A stretch of DNA of 64,000 nt from NCBI RefSeq assembly GCF_002008365.1, contig NZ_MRDL01000022.1:166881-230880 (forward strand). Direction: 5' to 3'. The stretch's first letter is position 1. Each line of letters opens with the position of its first letter. Below the pieces are notes generated by a model that made no database searches, had not been told where the DNA came from, and was given only the letters and a program-made list of their open reading frames with translations. Shown here piece after piece: positions 63,389 through 64,000 of the stretch. This DNA is from Rhizobium leguminosarum bv. viciae USDA 2370. Its GTDB lineage: Bacteria; Pseudomonadota; Alphaproteobacteria; Rhizobiales; Rhizobiaceae. The position numbers were made by a program, and so were the translations under genes.

Positions 63389-63407
63389 AATTGAGGAGGC
63401 CAGATGC

Positions 63408-63908
63408 ATGAAGATGGGCGATGGGGTCGAGCAGGCCATTCACAGCGTTGCGATGCTTTCCGGCCTTTCCGAAGGCGGTGTGCTTTCGGCCGCCGCGCTG
63501 GCGGAATTCCACGGCGTTTCGACAAGCTATCTGCTGAAGCATCTGCAGGCGCTGTCTGGCGCCGGCATCCTCGATACGGTTCCGGGGCCGAAGGGCGGAT
63601 ATCGGCTGGCGAAGGCGCCGAAGGAGATTTCGTTGCTCGACATCGTGCTCGCGGTCGAGGGGTCTGCCCCGGCGTTCCGCTGCGCCGAAATCCGCCAACG
63701 CGGGCCGAACCCGGTCTCCGATCGCTTGTTCGCCCAGCCCTGCACCATCAACGCGGCGATGCTGAAAGCCGAACGGGTCTATCGAGCCGAACTCGCCAAG
63801 ACGAGCCTCGCCGATATCGGCATTGAACTCACCGCCGTCGACGACGGATCGATCGCAGCTAGAGGCTGCGCCTTCCTTGAAATCCATGAACGCAAGACGG
63901 CTCGTTGA
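63408..63908 (+). CDS. Rrf2-family transcriptional regulator
   Basis: 166 residues: winged helix VEQAIHSVAMLSGLSEGGVLSAAALAEFHGVSTSYLLKHLQALSGAGILDTVPGPKGGYRLAK. Three Cys in the second half (FRCAEIR, QPCTIN, RGCAFLE) stand where Fe-S or redox ligands sit in IscR/NsrR-type members, though spacing differs. GAGGAGG lies eight bases before ATG. Confidence 0.9.
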   Translation: MKMGDGVEQAIHSVAMLSGLSEGGVLSAAALAEFHGVSTSYLLKHLQALSGAGILDTVPGPKGGYRLAKAPKEISLLDIVLAVEGSAPAFRCAEIRQRGPNPVSDRLFAQPCTINAAMLKAERVYRAELAKTSLADIGIELTAVDDGSIAARGCAFLEIHERKTAR

Positions 63909-63930
63909 GCCACCAACAAAGGAGGTGGCA

Positions 63931-63969
63931 TGAAAGAGGCCGCGGCCGTTGAGAGAACGGATCACTGAG
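63931..63969 (+). CDS. Possible 12-codon leader ORF
   Basis: AAGGAGG is placed seven bases before ATG; the frame reads MKEAAAVERTDH and stops at TGAG. It ends one base before ATG 63971. May be a leader peptide or a chance frame. Confidence 0.35.
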
Positions 63970-63970
63970 A

Positions 63971-64000
63971 TGCAGATGATGATCGAGGGACAGTCACACT
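63971..64000 (+). CDS. Start of a further gene, cut by the window edge
   Basis: Frame MQMMIEGQSH begins just after the tiny ORF and runs off the end. Ten residues are too few for a family call; alternative starts at 63977 and 63980. Confidence 0.4.

Overview
The window looks like chromosome of a fast-growing rhizobium (Rhizobium leguminosarum/etli group) on the evidence of gene content and order: hisD, a UPF0262 gene, a low-molecular-weight phosphatase, infA, maf and yacG run together beside tRNA-Phe; DUF982 and DUF2948 genes, a PodJ-like polarity factor, RIME-like intergenic palindromes and a dispersed ~105-bp repeat are also present. No assignment below was tested by a database search; families were recognised from motifs.

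Positions 1 to about 18.3 kb are accessory. The first 9.7 kb hold a catabolic cluster: a branched-chain-amino-acid-type ABC importer (livH, a fused livM-livG, livF and the start of a periplasmic binding protein), an extradiol-type VOC dioxygenase, an enolase paralogue, a cupin, a carboxymuconolactone-decarboxylase-like protein, a fumarylacetoacetate-hydrolase-family enzyme and a LacI-type regulator. Four near-identical palindromes with the core GCTAACGTTAGC stand in front of the four structural transcription units, and a weaker copy stands in front of the regulator, so the cluster reads as one LacI regulon for uptake and breakdown of an unidentified, perhaps aromatic-derived, acid. From 10.0 to 17.4 kb there is a LuxR-type regulator with a receiver-like domain lacking the phospho-acceptor, two divergent glycine-rich proteins sharing a motif, a type I secretion ATPase with a degenerate ABC signature, its HlyD adaptor and an IS3-type orfA. 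A tyrosine-recombinase remnant lies against the 3' end of tRNA-Phe, which suggests that this part entered by integration at that tRNA.

From 18.3 to 64 kb the content is mostly core: yacG, maf, infA, hisD, murA, tRNA-Thr, a UvrD-like helicase, a hydroxyisobutyryl-CoA-hydrolase-like protein, a GGDEF-EAL protein, galE, an aminotransferase, mscL, a sodium/solute-symporter histidine kinase hybrid, a TetR/MFS pair, a GFA/MarR pair with two palindromic operators, a cold-shock protein with terminator, a fatty-acid beta-oxidation operon (acyl-CoA dehydrogenase, thiolase, cupin, FadB-like) behind a strong palindrome, a PodJ-like protein, a TauE/TIGR02186 pair, a lytic transglycosylase lipoprotein, the ligase-associated repair pair (PdeM and DEXH helicase), and a YitT/Rrf2 divergent pair.

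No rRNA gene, CRISPR array or complete insertion sequence was seen.
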